Positions 6,607-12,984 of a DNA stretch of 13,527 nucleotides are shown here, in pieces. Within the stretch, counting starts at the first letter, position 1. The number at the start of each line of letters is the position of its first letter. The notes under the pieces were generated by a model. That model saw only the letters and a program-made list of their open reading frames with translations, was not told the origin of the DNA and did no database searches. The DNA is taken from contig JANXPK010000688.1 in NCBI GenBank assembly GCA_025357355.1, positions 1 to 13,527 of the forward strand, in the 5' to 3' direction. A program made the position numbers and the translations under genes. This DNA comes from Rhodobacterales bacterium. Lineage in GTDB: Bacteria > Pseudomonadota > Alphaproteobacteria > Rhodobacterales > Rhodobacteraceae.

Positions 6607-7235
6607 GCCTGTCGCTGCCCGACAGCGGGGCGCAGTCGACGCCCGATGGCCGCCGCCATGCGCCGTCGGCCGAACGTAATGCGGGGCCGATTCTGGCCGT
6701 GTTGCAGCGCGAATTGCCGCCACGAGGGCGGCTCTTGGAGATCGCTTCGGGCACCGGGCAGCATGCGGCGCAGTTTGCGGCGGCCCTGCCGGGGATCGAC
6801 TGGCAGCCCACGGACGTGAACCCCGAAAACCTGGCCTCGATCCGCGCCTGGTCTGCCTTGCCGAACCTGCGTGCGCCGGTGGTGCTTGATGCCGCGAGTC
6901 CGGGCTGGGCAGCAGAGTGGCGACCTCTGGATGCGGTGCTGGTGGTCAACCTGTTGCACCTGATCGCCCAGACCGCCGTGGAAACGCTGCTGGACGAGGC
7001 CTGCGCGGCACTGGTCCCCGGCGGAGCGTTGCTGATCTACGGCCCCTTTCTGCGCAACGGTCGCGCGACATCAGAGGGGGACGCGAAGTTCGACGCCAGC
7101 TTGCGGGCCCAGGACCCCGCGATTGGCTACAAAGATGTGGATTGGGTCATGGGGCGGTTGCAGGCCCAAGGCATGATGGTGGTCCAGCACGACTTGCCTA
7201 CCAACAATCTGCTGCTGGTGGCGCGCCGGACCTGA
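6603..7235 (+). CDS. DUF938 family SAM-dependent methyltransferase-like protein
   Basis: This 210-residue protein belongs to the DUF938 family (related to eukaryotic METTL26), predicted class I methyltransferases without a known substrate. Diagnostic parts are the opening RRHAPSAERNAGPI (17-30), motif I LLEIASGTGQHAAQFA (44-59) and the acidic second strand PTDVNPENLASI (69-80). After these come NLLHLIA (116-122) and the LLIYGPFLRNGRATSEGDAKFDASLR segment, here describing its position near residues 138-163 as family-typical. In many relatives the segment after strand 4 reads close to NMIHISPW; here it is NLLHLIAQT. The gene starts inside the stop of the flavoenzyme gene (ATGA), so the two are co-translated. 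Whether they share a pathway is not evident. Confidence 0.88.
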   Translation: MSLSLPDSGAQSTPDGRRHAPSAERNAGPILAVLQRELPPRGRLLEIASGTGQHAAQFAAALPGIDWQPTDVNPENLASIRAWSALPNLRAPVVLDAASPGWAAEWRPLDAVLVVNLLHLIAQTAVETLLDEACAALVPGGALLIYGPFLRNGRATSEGDAKFDASLRAQDPAIGYKDVDWVMGRLQAQGMMVVQHDLPTNNLLLVARRT

Positions 7236-7309
7236 CCTGTCCACGTGCTGCCTCTTGATTGCCGTCGCATCTCGGGCCATGTACGGCCCAACAGCCTCAG
7301 GAGCCGCTC
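7236..7309 (+). promoter_or_regulatory. Intergenic leader before ilvD
   Basis: These 74 bases separate the methyltransferase gene from ilvD. They hold CACGTG, a loose promoter-like pair (TTGATT at 7256 and CATGTA 17 bases later), a small inverted repeat GGGCC/GGCCC (7274-7278 and 7285-7289) and a ribosome-binding CAGGAG seven bases before the ATG. I see no leader peptide rich in branched-chain codons, so no attenuation is supported. The promoter pair is weak. Confidence 0.3.
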
Positions 7310-9148
7310 ATGCCCGTTTACCGCTCTCGCACCACGACCCATGGCCGCAACATGGCCGGCGCCCGCGGCTTGTGGCGGGCGACCGGCATGAAGGACGGCG
7401 ACTTTGGCAAGCCGATCATTGCCATCGTCAACAGCTTCACCCAGTTCGTGCCGGGCCACGTTCACCTGAAAGACCTTGGCCAACTGGTCGCGCGCGAGGT
7501 CGAGGCGGCGGGCGGTGTGGCCAAGGAGTTCAACACCATCGCCGTCGATGACGGCATCGCGATGGGTCACGACGGGATGCTGTATTCGCTGCCATCACGA
7601 GAACTTATCGCCGATTCGGTGGAATACATGGTCAACGCCCATTGCGCCGACGCCATGGTCTGCATCTCGAACTGCGACAAGATCACCCCCGGCATGCTGA
7701 TGGCGGCGATGCGGCTTAACATTCCTTGTGTGTTTGTCAGCGGCGGGCCGATGGAGGCGGGCAAGGTGGTGATCAAGGGCCGCGAAGTGGCGATGGACCT
7801 GATCGACGCGATGGTGGCGGCAGCGGATGAGAAGTTTACTGATGCCGAGGTCGAAGAAATCGAGAAGGCTTCCTGCCCGACCTGCGGGTCATGCTCGGGC
7901 ATGTTCACCGCCAATTCGATGAACTGCCTGACCGAGGCTTTGGGTCTGTCGCTGCCCGGCAACGGCTCGACCTTGGCGACCCACGCTGACCGCAAGCGGC
8001 TGTTTGTCGAGGCGGGGCATCTGATCGTCGACATCACCAAACGCTACTACGAGCAGGATGACGACACGGTCCTGCCGCGCAACATCGCCACCAAGCAGGC
8101 GTTCGAGAACGCCATGGCGCTGGATGTGGCCATGGGCGGGTCGACCAATACCGTGCTGCACATTCTGGCGATTGCCCATGAGGGTGAGGTCGATTTCAAG
8201 ATGGCCGACATCGACGCGCTGTCGCGCCGGGTGCCGGTGCTGTGCAAGGTCGCGCCGGCCAAGCAGGACGTCCATATGGAGGATGTCCACCGCGCGGGCG
8301 GGATCATGGCGATCCTGGGTCAGCTGGACGGCGCGGGCCTCTTGAACCGCGAGGTGCCGACGATCCATTCCCGCTCCATCGGCGCGGCGGTCGATCAGTG
8401 GGACATCAGCAGGACCAATCAGGAAAGCGTGCGCGAGTTTTTCCGAGCCGCACCGGGAGGCGTCAGGACGACGATGGCGTTTCAAGCGACCGGGCGGTTC
8501 GAGGCGCTGGACCTTGACCGCGCGCATGGCGTGATCCGCTCGGCCAAGACGCCGTTTTCCAAGGATGGCGGGCTGGCCGTGCTGACCGGCAACCTTGCCA
8601 CAGACGGCTGCATCGTCAAGACGGCGGGGGTAGATGAGAGCATTCTGGTATTCTCGGGTCCGGCGCGGGTGTTTGAAAGCCAGAACGCGGCGGTGAATGC
8701 GATCCTTGCCAAGGAAATCCATGAGGGCGACGTGCTGGTGATCCGCTATGAGGGGCCGAAGGGCGGGCCAGGGATGCAGGAGATGCTGTATCCGACCAGT
8801 TATTTGAAGAGCATGGGGCTGGGGAAGGCTTGCGCCTTGGTCACCGATGGGCGTTTTTCAGGCGGCACCTCGGGTCTGTCGATCGGTCATGTGTCGCCTG
8901 AGGCGGCGGCGGGTGGGGTGATCGGGTTGGTGCGGGAAGGCGACATGGTGGACATCGACATTCCCAAGCGGTCGATCTCGCTCAGAGTGGGGGATGCGGA
9001 ACTGGCGGCGCGGCGGGCAGCACAGGACAAGGCGGGGTGGAAGCCTGTCAAGCCGCGCTCGCGCAAGGTATCACAGGCGTTGCGGGCGTATGCGCTGTTC
9101 GCCTCCTCCGCCGATACCGGCGCCGTACGGGTGCTGCCGGGCGAATGA
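7310..9148 (+). CDS. ilvD: Dihydroxy-acid dehydratase IlvD
   Basis: IlvD dehydrates 2,3-dihydroxy-3-methylbutanoate and its isoleucine counterpart to the 2-oxo acids that precede valine, leucine and isoleucine. It is a cytoplasmic iron-sulfur enzyme. The start at 7310 gives 612 residues (E. coli IlvD has 616), opens MPVYRSRTTTHGRNMAGARG like the E. coli protein and has CAGGAG upstream. Key residues fall at the E. coli numbers: Cys122 and Lys124 in SNCDKITPG, Cys195 in CPTCGSCSGMFT, Asp80/Asp81 in AVDDGIAMGH, and Ser517 in GRFSGGTSGLSIGH. Position 49 is Gly (VPGHVH), so the third cysteine of the [2Fe-2S] subclass is missing and the protein belongs with the oxygen-sensitive E. coli-like group. 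Related sugar-acid dehydratases (Edd and others) differ in these motifs, so its closeness to gluconate genes is probably incidental. It appears to be transcribed alone. Confidence 0.97.
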   Translation: MPVYRSRTTTHGRNMAGARGLWRATGMKDGDFGKPIIAIVNSFTQFVPGHVHLKDLGQLVAREVEAAGGVAKEFNTIAVDDGIAMGHDGMLYSLPSRELIADSVEYMVNAHCADAMVCISNCDKITPGMLMAAMRLNIPCVFVSGGPMEAGKVVIKGREVAMDLIDAMVAAADEKFTDAEVEEIEKASCPTCGSCSGMFTANSMNCLTEALGLSLPGNGSTLATHADRKRLFVEAGHLIVDITKRYYEQDDDTVLPRNIATKQAFENAMALDVAMGGSTNTVLHILAIAHEGEVDFKMADIDALSRRVPVLCKVAPAKQDVHMEDVHRAGGIMAILGQLDGAGLLNREVPTIHSRSIGAAVDQWDISRTNQESVREFFRAAPGGVRTTMAFQATGRFEALDLDRAHGVIRSAKTPFSKDGGLAVLTGNLATDGCIVKTAGVDESILVFSGPARVFESQNAAVNAILAKEIHEGDVLVIRYEGPKGGPGMQEMLYPTSYLKSMGLGKACALVTDGRFSGGTSGLSIGHVSPEAAAGGVIGLVREGDMVDIDIPKRSISLRVGDAELAARRAAQDKAGWKPVKPRSRKVSQALRAYALFASSADTGAVRVLPGE

Positions 9149-9157
9149 CCTGCCGCC

Positions 9158-9171
9158 GTCCACATGTGGAC
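9158..9171 (+). terminator. Palindrome after ilvD, possible terminator
   Basis: GTCCACATGTGGAC is a perfect 14-base palindrome beginning nine bases after the ilvD stop. It is followed by ATTTAGG rather than a clean run of T, so as an intrinsic terminator it would be weak; it could equally be a protein site. Confidence 0.25.
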
Positions 9172-9207
9172 ATTTAGGAATATGCTGCAAAATCCGATAG
9201 TTGACGG

Positions 9208-9224
9208 TTTTCGTTAGCCGAAAA
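9208..9224. repeat. Small AT-rich stem-loop
   Basis: TTTTCG (9208-9213) and CGAAAA (9219-9224) pair around the loop TTAGC. The stem can be extended by a G-U and a G-C pair. No run of T follows on the plus strand. A TTGACG lies directly before it (9201-9206). Function unknown. Confidence 0.35.
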
Positions 9225-9263
9225 TCTGCCTTTCGACTGAGGGCGTGGGTCAAGTTGAGGTTG

Positions 9264-9316
9264 GATAGCTTTGGTTGGTGTCGCGCGACATCGCCCAACG
9301 GATGATCGATGCTATC
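9264..9316. repeat. Nested inverted repeat
   Basis: Three layers of symmetry are nested: outer arms GATAGC (9264-9269) and GCTATC (9311-9316), middle arms GTTGG (9274-9278) and CCAAC (9295-9299), and a perfect 12-base palindrome TGTCGCGCGACA (9279-9290) inside. As RNA it could fold into one long interrupted hairpin; as DNA it could be a binding site or the remains of a transposon end. No direct evidence favours one. Confidence 0.45.
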
Positions 9317-9439
9317 TTGCATCCTCGCCACCAGCGCTGTCAGAGGGCGGTGCCCGTCCGCCGGGTGGGCATCCATCGGTTGCGGTCAAAGCTTTATGGT
9401 CGAGACCCCCAACCGGCGAGCCTTGTGACAGCGGCTGGG

Positions 9440-9495
9440 AATGCCCGCCCGTGGGGGCGGTCGGGCATTGCCCGGCGCTCCGCGTGATTCCGGGC
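9440..9495. repeat. Two adjacent GC-rich hairpins
   Basis: AATGCCCG (9440-9447) pairs perfectly with CGGGCATT (9462-9469), and GCCCGG (9470-9475) pairs with CCGGGC (9490-9495), the two stems being back to back. Neither is followed by a T run on either strand, so intrinsic termination is not supported, although they may protect transcript ends. A third hairpin, GGCGCC-TAT-GGCGCC, lies further on at 9608-9622 and is followed by TTT. Confidence 0.4.
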
Positions 9496-9657
9496 AGGAA
9501 AAAGAAGACCGTGCTTGGTTCGATCTGGAATCATCTCGCTCCGGGACGTCGTGGCCGCGGTGCTGAGACTGAATGACTGTTCGCGAAAGCTTGACCGACC
9601 CGGTCGTGGCGCCTATGGCGCCTTTGAGACCTCCACCCCGATCCATTCGATCGCACC

Positions 9658-10158
9658 TCAGGGTTTGCCCATATCCGCCCCAGCCCGGATTTCCGCCACG
9701 ATCGCCGCCAGCGGCTGGTCGATGTTGACGCTCAGATGCGGCTCATCCTCACCCGGCAGCTGCAATGTGGCAAACTGACTATCCAGCAGCGAAACCGGCA
9801 TGAAATGCCCCGTCCGCCCCGCCATGCGCGCCTCGATCACCGCGCGGCTGCCGACCAGATGCACGAACAACACCGGACCACCCGCCCCCGCCCGAATGCG
9901 GTCGCGGTAGGCGCGTTTCAGCGCCGAACAGCCGACCATCACCGGCGCCTCTGCCCTCAGAACCGCCGCCACCTTGTCGAGCCACGGTTCGCGGTCGGCA
10001 TCGCTGAGCGGCACCCCGGCCCGCATCTTGGCGACATTGGCCGCCGGATGCAGGTCGTCGCCATCGCGGTAGGGCACCCCGGTCGCCGCCGCCAACCCCT
10101 CGCCCACGCTGGTCTTGCCGCAGCCCGCCACCCCCATGATCACCATCCGCAGACTCAC
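9658..10158 (-). CDS. gntK: Gluconokinase (GntK family)
   Basis: This cytoplasmic kinase phosphorylates D-gluconate with ATP to 6-phosphogluconate. The 166-residue protein (E. coli GntK has about 175) shows the Walker A loop GVAGCGKT (9-16). It also has the family-diagnostic stretch RDGDDLHPAANVAKMRAG (31-48) continuing VPLSDADREPWL (49-60), then CSALKRAYRD, which binds the nucleotide and sugar. The start is GTG at 10158, forming a GTGA overlap with the gno stop; the alternative ATG five codons in (10146) is less likely because of that coupling. It shares a transcript with gno and supplies the 6-phosphogluconate that Gnd, encoded across the divergent region, would use. The gap of inverted repeats begins right after its stop. 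Confidence 0.95.
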   Translation of the reverse strand: MSLRMVIMGVAGCGKTSVGEGLAAATGVPYRDGDDLHPAANVAKMRAGVPLSDADREPWLDKVAAVLRAEAPVMVGCSALKRAYRDRIRAGAGGPVLFVHLVGSRAVIEARMAGRTGHFMPVSLLDSQFATLQLPGEDEPHLSVNIDQPLAAIVAEIRAGADMGKP

Positions 10159-10904
10159 AGTGACGCCGTGATGCCGCCATCGACGTAAAGCACATGGCCG
10201 TTGACAAAGGACGCGGCATCGGAGGCCAGAAAGACGCAGGCCCCGGCCAATTCCTCCAACCGCCCCCAGCGCCCGGCGGGGGTGCGTTTTTCGAGCCAGA
10301 GGTTGAACTCGGGGTCCGAGGACAGGGCGACATTCAGGGGTGTCGCGAAATAGCCCGGTGCTATGGCGTTGCAGTTCAGCCCGTGTTTCGCCCAGTCCAC
10401 CGCCATGCCGCGGGTCAGGCTGGCAACCGCGCCTTTGGTCGCCGCATAAGGCGCAATCGAGGGCCGGGCCAGCGCCGTGGTCGCCGAGGCGATGTTGATG
10501 ATCTTGCCTTTCCGTCTGCCGATCATATGCCGCGCCACCGCCTGGCCGGCATGAAAGACCGAGGCGATGTTGGTCTGCAGCAGGCGTTCAAAGGCGTCGG
10601 GCGGGAAATCCTCCAAAGGCGAGCGGTGCTGCATTCCCGCATTGTTGACCAGAATGTCGATGGCACCTGTCTCGGCCTCAAACCGGTCCACCGCCTCGCG
10701 CACATCGTCATGCCGGGTCACATCAAAGGCCAATGACCGCGCGCCGGGCAGGTCTGCCACCGCAGCGGCAAGCTTGGCCGCGTCGCGCCCATTCAGCACC
10801 ACCTCTGCCCCAGCCTGCGCCAGCCCGCGCGCCAGGGCCAGACCGATGCCCTGCGACGATCCGGTCACCAGCGCCCGCTTGCCCGTCAGATTGAACATGT
10901 CCAT
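10155..10904 (-). CDS. gno: Gluconate 5-dehydrogenase (SDR family)
   Basis: This classical short-chain dehydrogenase reversibly interconverts 5-keto-D-gluconate and D-gluconate with NAD(P)H; in E. coli the equivalent is idnO. The 249-residue protein has the cofactor loop TGSSQGIG (14-21), NNAG (87-90), catalytic Ser140 and the YAATK motif with Tyr153 and Lys157. The opening NLTGKRALVTGSSQGIGLAL and the VLNGRD after strand 2 are characteristic of gluconate 5-dehydrogenases among SDRs; the Arg in NGRD suggests NADP preference. The start at 10904 (MDMFNL) was chosen for the AAAAAGGGGA ribosome site before it; the frame continues upstream but without family resemblance. It is the first gene of a gno-gntK operon, divergent from idnD. 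Confidence 0.93.
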   Translation of the reverse strand: MDMFNLTGKRALVTGSSQGIGLALARGLAQAGAEVVLNGRDAAKLAAAVADLPGARSLAFDVTRHDDVREAVDRFEAETGAIDILVNNAGMQHRSPLEDFPPDAFERLLQTNIASVFHAGQAVARHMIGRRKGKIINIASATTALARPSIAPYAATKGAVASLTRGMAVDWAKHGLNCNAIAPGYFATPLNVALSSDPEFNLWLEKRTPAGRWGRLEELAGACVFLASDAASFVNGHVLYVDGGITASL

Positions 10905-10948
10905 CGCATCCCCTTTTTGGCATCGATGTCGACCGTTGGGCAGGGCTG

Positions 10949-10954
10949 TGTCAA
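10949..10954 (-). promoter_or_regulatory. Candidate -35 box of the gno-gntK operon
   Basis: A perfect TTGACA on the minus strand lies 44 bases before the gno start codon. The hexamer 17 bases downstream is CGACAT, a poor -10 match, so the promoter may need an activator or a different sigma factor preference. Confidence 0.45.
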
Positions 10955-10960
10955 GGGCGG

Positions 10961-10971
10961 TTGCGTCGCAA
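10961..10971. promoter_or_regulatory. Candidate operator palindrome in the gno/idnD divergent region
   Basis: TTGCGTCGCAA is a perfect 11-base inverted repeat around a central T. It lies six bases upstream of the minus-strand TTGACA and about 80 bases upstream of idnD, so a regulator bound here could act on both directions. Sugar-acid catabolic genes are often controlled by LacI- or GntR-type proteins, but no regulator gene is in the window and the binding protein is unknown. Confidence 0.4.
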
Positions 10972-10996
10972 GGCGGCTTGAGGCAGGTTGGCCGGA

Positions 10997-11047
10997 CCAG
11001 CGGGGAAGACTGTCCAGCGGGGAAGACTGACCAGCGAGAAAGACTGA
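10997..11047 (+). repeat. Three 17-base tandem repeats in the idnD leader
   Basis: The unit CCAGCGGGGAAGACTGA occurs three times head to tail: 10997-11013 (last base T), 11014-11030 (exact) and 11031-11047 (G to A at unit positions 7 and 9, giving CCAGCGAGAAAGACTGA). The array ends five bases before the idnD ATG. Copies 1 and 2 contain GGGGAAG, which resembles a ribosome-binding site but lies too far upstream; copy 3, nearest the gene, has lost it. The near identity suggests recent slippage-type duplication. Confidence 0.9.
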
Positions 11048-11052
11048 ACACC

Positions 11053-12081
11053 ATGAAAGCCCTGGTAATCCACGCGGCGCATGATCTGCGTCTGGAAGAG
11101 CACGACACACCGGCGCCGGGGCCAGGGCAGGTTCTGGTGGCGATTGCGCGGGGCGGGGTTTGCGGGTCGGATTTGCATTACTTTCATGACGGCGGTTTCG
11201 GCGCTGTTCGTTTGCGAGAGCCGATGATCCTGGGCCATGAGGTGGCGGGCCATGTGGCGGCACTTGGGCCGGACGTCAGCGGGCTTGCCGTGGGTGATCT
11301 GGTCGCCGTGTCACCCTCGCGCCCCTGCGGCGCTTGTGCCACATGCCTGCAAGGCCTGCCGAACCACTGCCTGAATATGCGGTTCTACGGCTCGGCCATG
11401 CCATTTCCCCATATTCAGGGCGCATTCCGGCAGATGCTGGTGGTGGACGCCGCGCAATGCGTCCGGGCCGACGGCCTAAGTGCGGGCGAGGCGGCGATGG
11501 CCGAGCCGCTGGCGGTGGCCCTGCATGCGGTCGGGCGGGCGGGCGAGGTTTTGGGGCGGCGGGTCCTGGTGACCGGCTGCGGGCCGATCGGCCAACTGGT
11601 GATCCTTGCGGCACGGCGGGCGGGGGCGGCCGAGATCGTGGCGACCGATCTGGCCGATTTCACCCTTGCCGTGGCGCGGGGCAGTGGGGCCGACCGCGTG
11701 ATCAATGCATCGGACAGCGCGGCGATGCAGGAGTATGCGACGGTCAAGGGCTATTTCGATATCCATATCGAATGCTCTGGCGCGCCTCAGGCGCTGATTG
11801 CGGGCATTGCGGCGGTCAAGCCGCGCGGGGTGGTCGTGCAACTTGGCATCGGCCCCGCCCCGACCCTGCCCCTGATGCCGATCATTGCCCGCGAGATCGA
11901 CCTGCGCGGCTCGTTCCGCTTTCACGGCGAATTCGCCACCGCCGTCACCCTGATGCAAAGACGCCTGATCGACGTCGCGCCCCTGATCACCCATACCATG
12001 AGCCTGACCGAGGCGGAGGATGCCTTCCGTGCCGCATCGGACCGCAACCGCGCCATGAAGGCTCAGATCGATTTTGCCTGA
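11053..12081 (+). CDS. idnD: L-idonate 5-dehydrogenase (zinc-dependent MDR family)
   Basis: This zinc alcohol-dehydrogenase-family enzyme is expected to oxidise L-idonate to 5-keto-D-gluconate, the substrate of the divergent gluconate 5-dehydrogenase. The 342-residue protein has catalytic zinc ligands Cys37 (GGVCGSDLHYF), His62-Glu63 (LGHEVAGH) and Glu151 (AEPLAVALHA). It has structural zinc cysteines 92, 95, 98 and 106 (PCGACATCLQGLPNHC) and the nucleotide loop GCGPIG (175-180). The RGGVCGSDLHYFHDGGFGAVRL opening, residues about 33-54, resembles IdnD more than sorbitol or xylitol dehydrogenases; the partner genes support that choice, yet other polyols remain possible. The start ATG has only a weak AAAGA ribosome site, inside the third tandem repeat. 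The lactonase gene follows after 12 bases. Confidence 0.9.
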   Translation: MKALVIHAAHDLRLEEHDTPAPGPGQVLVAIARGGVCGSDLHYFHDGGFGAVRLREPMILGHEVAGHVAALGPDVSGLAVGDLVAVSPSRPCGACATCLQGLPNHCLNMRFYGSAMPFPHIQGAFRQMLVVDAAQCVRADGLSAGEAAMAEPLAVALHAVGRAGEVLGRRVLVTGCGPIGQLVILAARRAGAAEIVATDLADFTLAVARGSGADRVINASDSAAMQEYATVKGYFDIHIECSGAPQALIAGIAAVKPRGVVVQLGIGPAPTLPLMPIIAREIDLRGSFRFHGEFATAVTLMQRRLIDVAPLITHTMSLTEAEDAFRAASDRNRAMKAQIDFA

Positions 12082-12093
12082 CCGGAGATTGCC

Positions 12094-12984
12094 ATGCCCC
12101 ACGAAAGTTATGACCCGCGCTTTGCGACCTATGTGATGTTCAACGCACCGCTGAAGAAGCTCGCCAGCGGTTTTGACTGGGCCGAGGGACCGGTATGGAT
12201 GGGCGATGCGAATTGCCTGCTGTTTTCGGACATCCCGGGCAATCGCATCATGCGCTGGTCGCCGGATCTGGGGCTGTCGGTGTACCGCGCGCCGTCCAAT
12301 TTTTCGAACGGCCATACCCGCGACAGGCAGGGGCGGCTGGTGTCGTGCGAACATGGTGGGCGACAGGTGACGCGGACCGAATGGGACGGCACCATCAGCG
12401 TGCTGGCCCACTGCTATTCGGGCAAGCCATTGAATTCGCCCAATGATGTTGTGGTTCATTCCGATGGCTCGATCTGGTTTTCTGACCCGCACTACGGCAT
12501 CGGCACCAATTACGAGGGCCATAAGGCCGAGCAGGAGTTGCCCTGCAACGTCTACCGCATCGACCCGGATGGCACGCTGGAGGCCGTGCTGACCGATTTC
12601 AACTGCCCCAATGGGCTGTGTTTCAGTCCGGACGAAAGCAAGCTTTACGTCGCCGATACCGGGCGGATGTTTCACAAGGACCCCACACATATCCGGGTTT
12701 TCGACATGGCCTCTGGCCGACCCAAGGGCGGTGCTGTGTTCCATGTGATCACACCGGGGGCCGCCGATGGCATGCGGATGGATAGCGAAGGCAACTTGTG
12801 GTCATCGGCCGGGGACGGGGTGCATTGCATCGCGCCAGATGGCACGCTGCTGGGCAAGATTCTGGTGCCCGAGATCGTTTCCAACATCTGTTTCGGCGGG
12901 CGGGCCAAGCATCAGCTTTACATCACGGCGACGACCGGCCTCTATATGATAGCGCTAAACCGGAGGGGAGTGCAGCTGCCATGA
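12094..12984 (+). CDS. SMP-30/gluconolactonase family lactone hydrolase
   Basis: This six-bladed beta-propeller enzyme of the SMP-30 family hydrolyses sugar lactones, here most likely D-glucono-1,5-lactone (or L-idonolactone) to the free acid that enters the idonate/gluconate route. Of 296 residues, the expected divalent-metal ligands are Glu31 (WAEGPVW), Asn117 (NSPNDVVV), Asn173 (CPNGLCFS) and Asp225 (AADGMRMD). No signal peptide is seen, so it should act in the cytoplasm. The start is supported by CGGAGA five bases before the ATG. It lies 12 bases after idnD and its stop overlaps the gnd start (ATGA), so the three form one operon. The exact lactone cannot be read from the sequence. Confidence 0.9.
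   Translation: MPHESYDPRFATYVMFNAPLKKLASGFDWAEGPVWMGDANCLLFSDIPGNRIMRWSPDLGLSVYRAPSNFSNGHTRDRQGRLVSCEHGGRQVTRTEWDGTISVLAHCYSGKPLNSPNDVVVHSDGSIWFSDPHYGIGTNYEGHKAEQELPCNVYRIDPDGTLEAVLTDFNCPNGLCFSPDESKLYVADTGRMFHKDPTHIRVFDMASGRPKGGAVFHVITPGAADGMRMDSEGNLWSSAGDGVHCIAPDGTLLGKILVPEIVSNICFGGRAKHQLYITATTGLYMIALNRRGVQLP

Larger units (their letters stand above)
9149..9657. other. Gene-free 0.5 kb gap rich in inverted repeats
   Basis: The region lies between the end of ilvD (+) and the end of gntK (-), so it is convergent and needs no promoters. Short frames of up to about 100 codons exist on both strands, but none shows a recognisable motif, a good ribosome site or family resemblance. The first 100 bases are less GC-rich than the surroundings (for example TTTAGGAATATGCTGCAAAA), which can indicate inserted or decayed DNA. 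Several dyads are listed separately. It could be a degraded gene or insertion, or transcript 3' ends; I cannot choose between these. Confidence 0.5.

Noticed and set aside
7310..9148. IlvD-like gene as a sugar-acid dehydratase of the gluconate module
   Set aside because: N-terminus, length and residues Cys122, Cys195 and Ser517 match biosynthetic dihydroxy-acid dehydratase. The gene is separated from the module by 0.5 kb and lies on the other side of gntK.
9394..9426. Tiny frame MVETPNRRAL before two GC hairpins, as an attenuator leader
   Set aside because: There is no plus-strand gene downstream to regulate (gntK is on the other strand), and the hairpins lack T runs.
9271..9576. Short plus-strand frames between ilvD and gntK as real genes
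   Set aside because: No ribosome site, no motif and composition like random GC-rich frames. I could not connect them to any transposase or other family.
10567..11052. Upstream extension of idnD to a much longer protein
   Set aside because: The open frame continues by chance through the tandem repeats and antisense to gno. The family N-terminus begins at MKALVIHAAHD (11053), and the added part has no alcohol-dehydrogenase features.
10905..11108. Upstream extension of the gluconate 5-dehydrogenase
   Set aside because: Translation through the repeats gives low-complexity SLPRW/FPAGQ sequence. The SDR fold begins at NLTGKRALVTG and a good ribosome site precedes ATG 10904.
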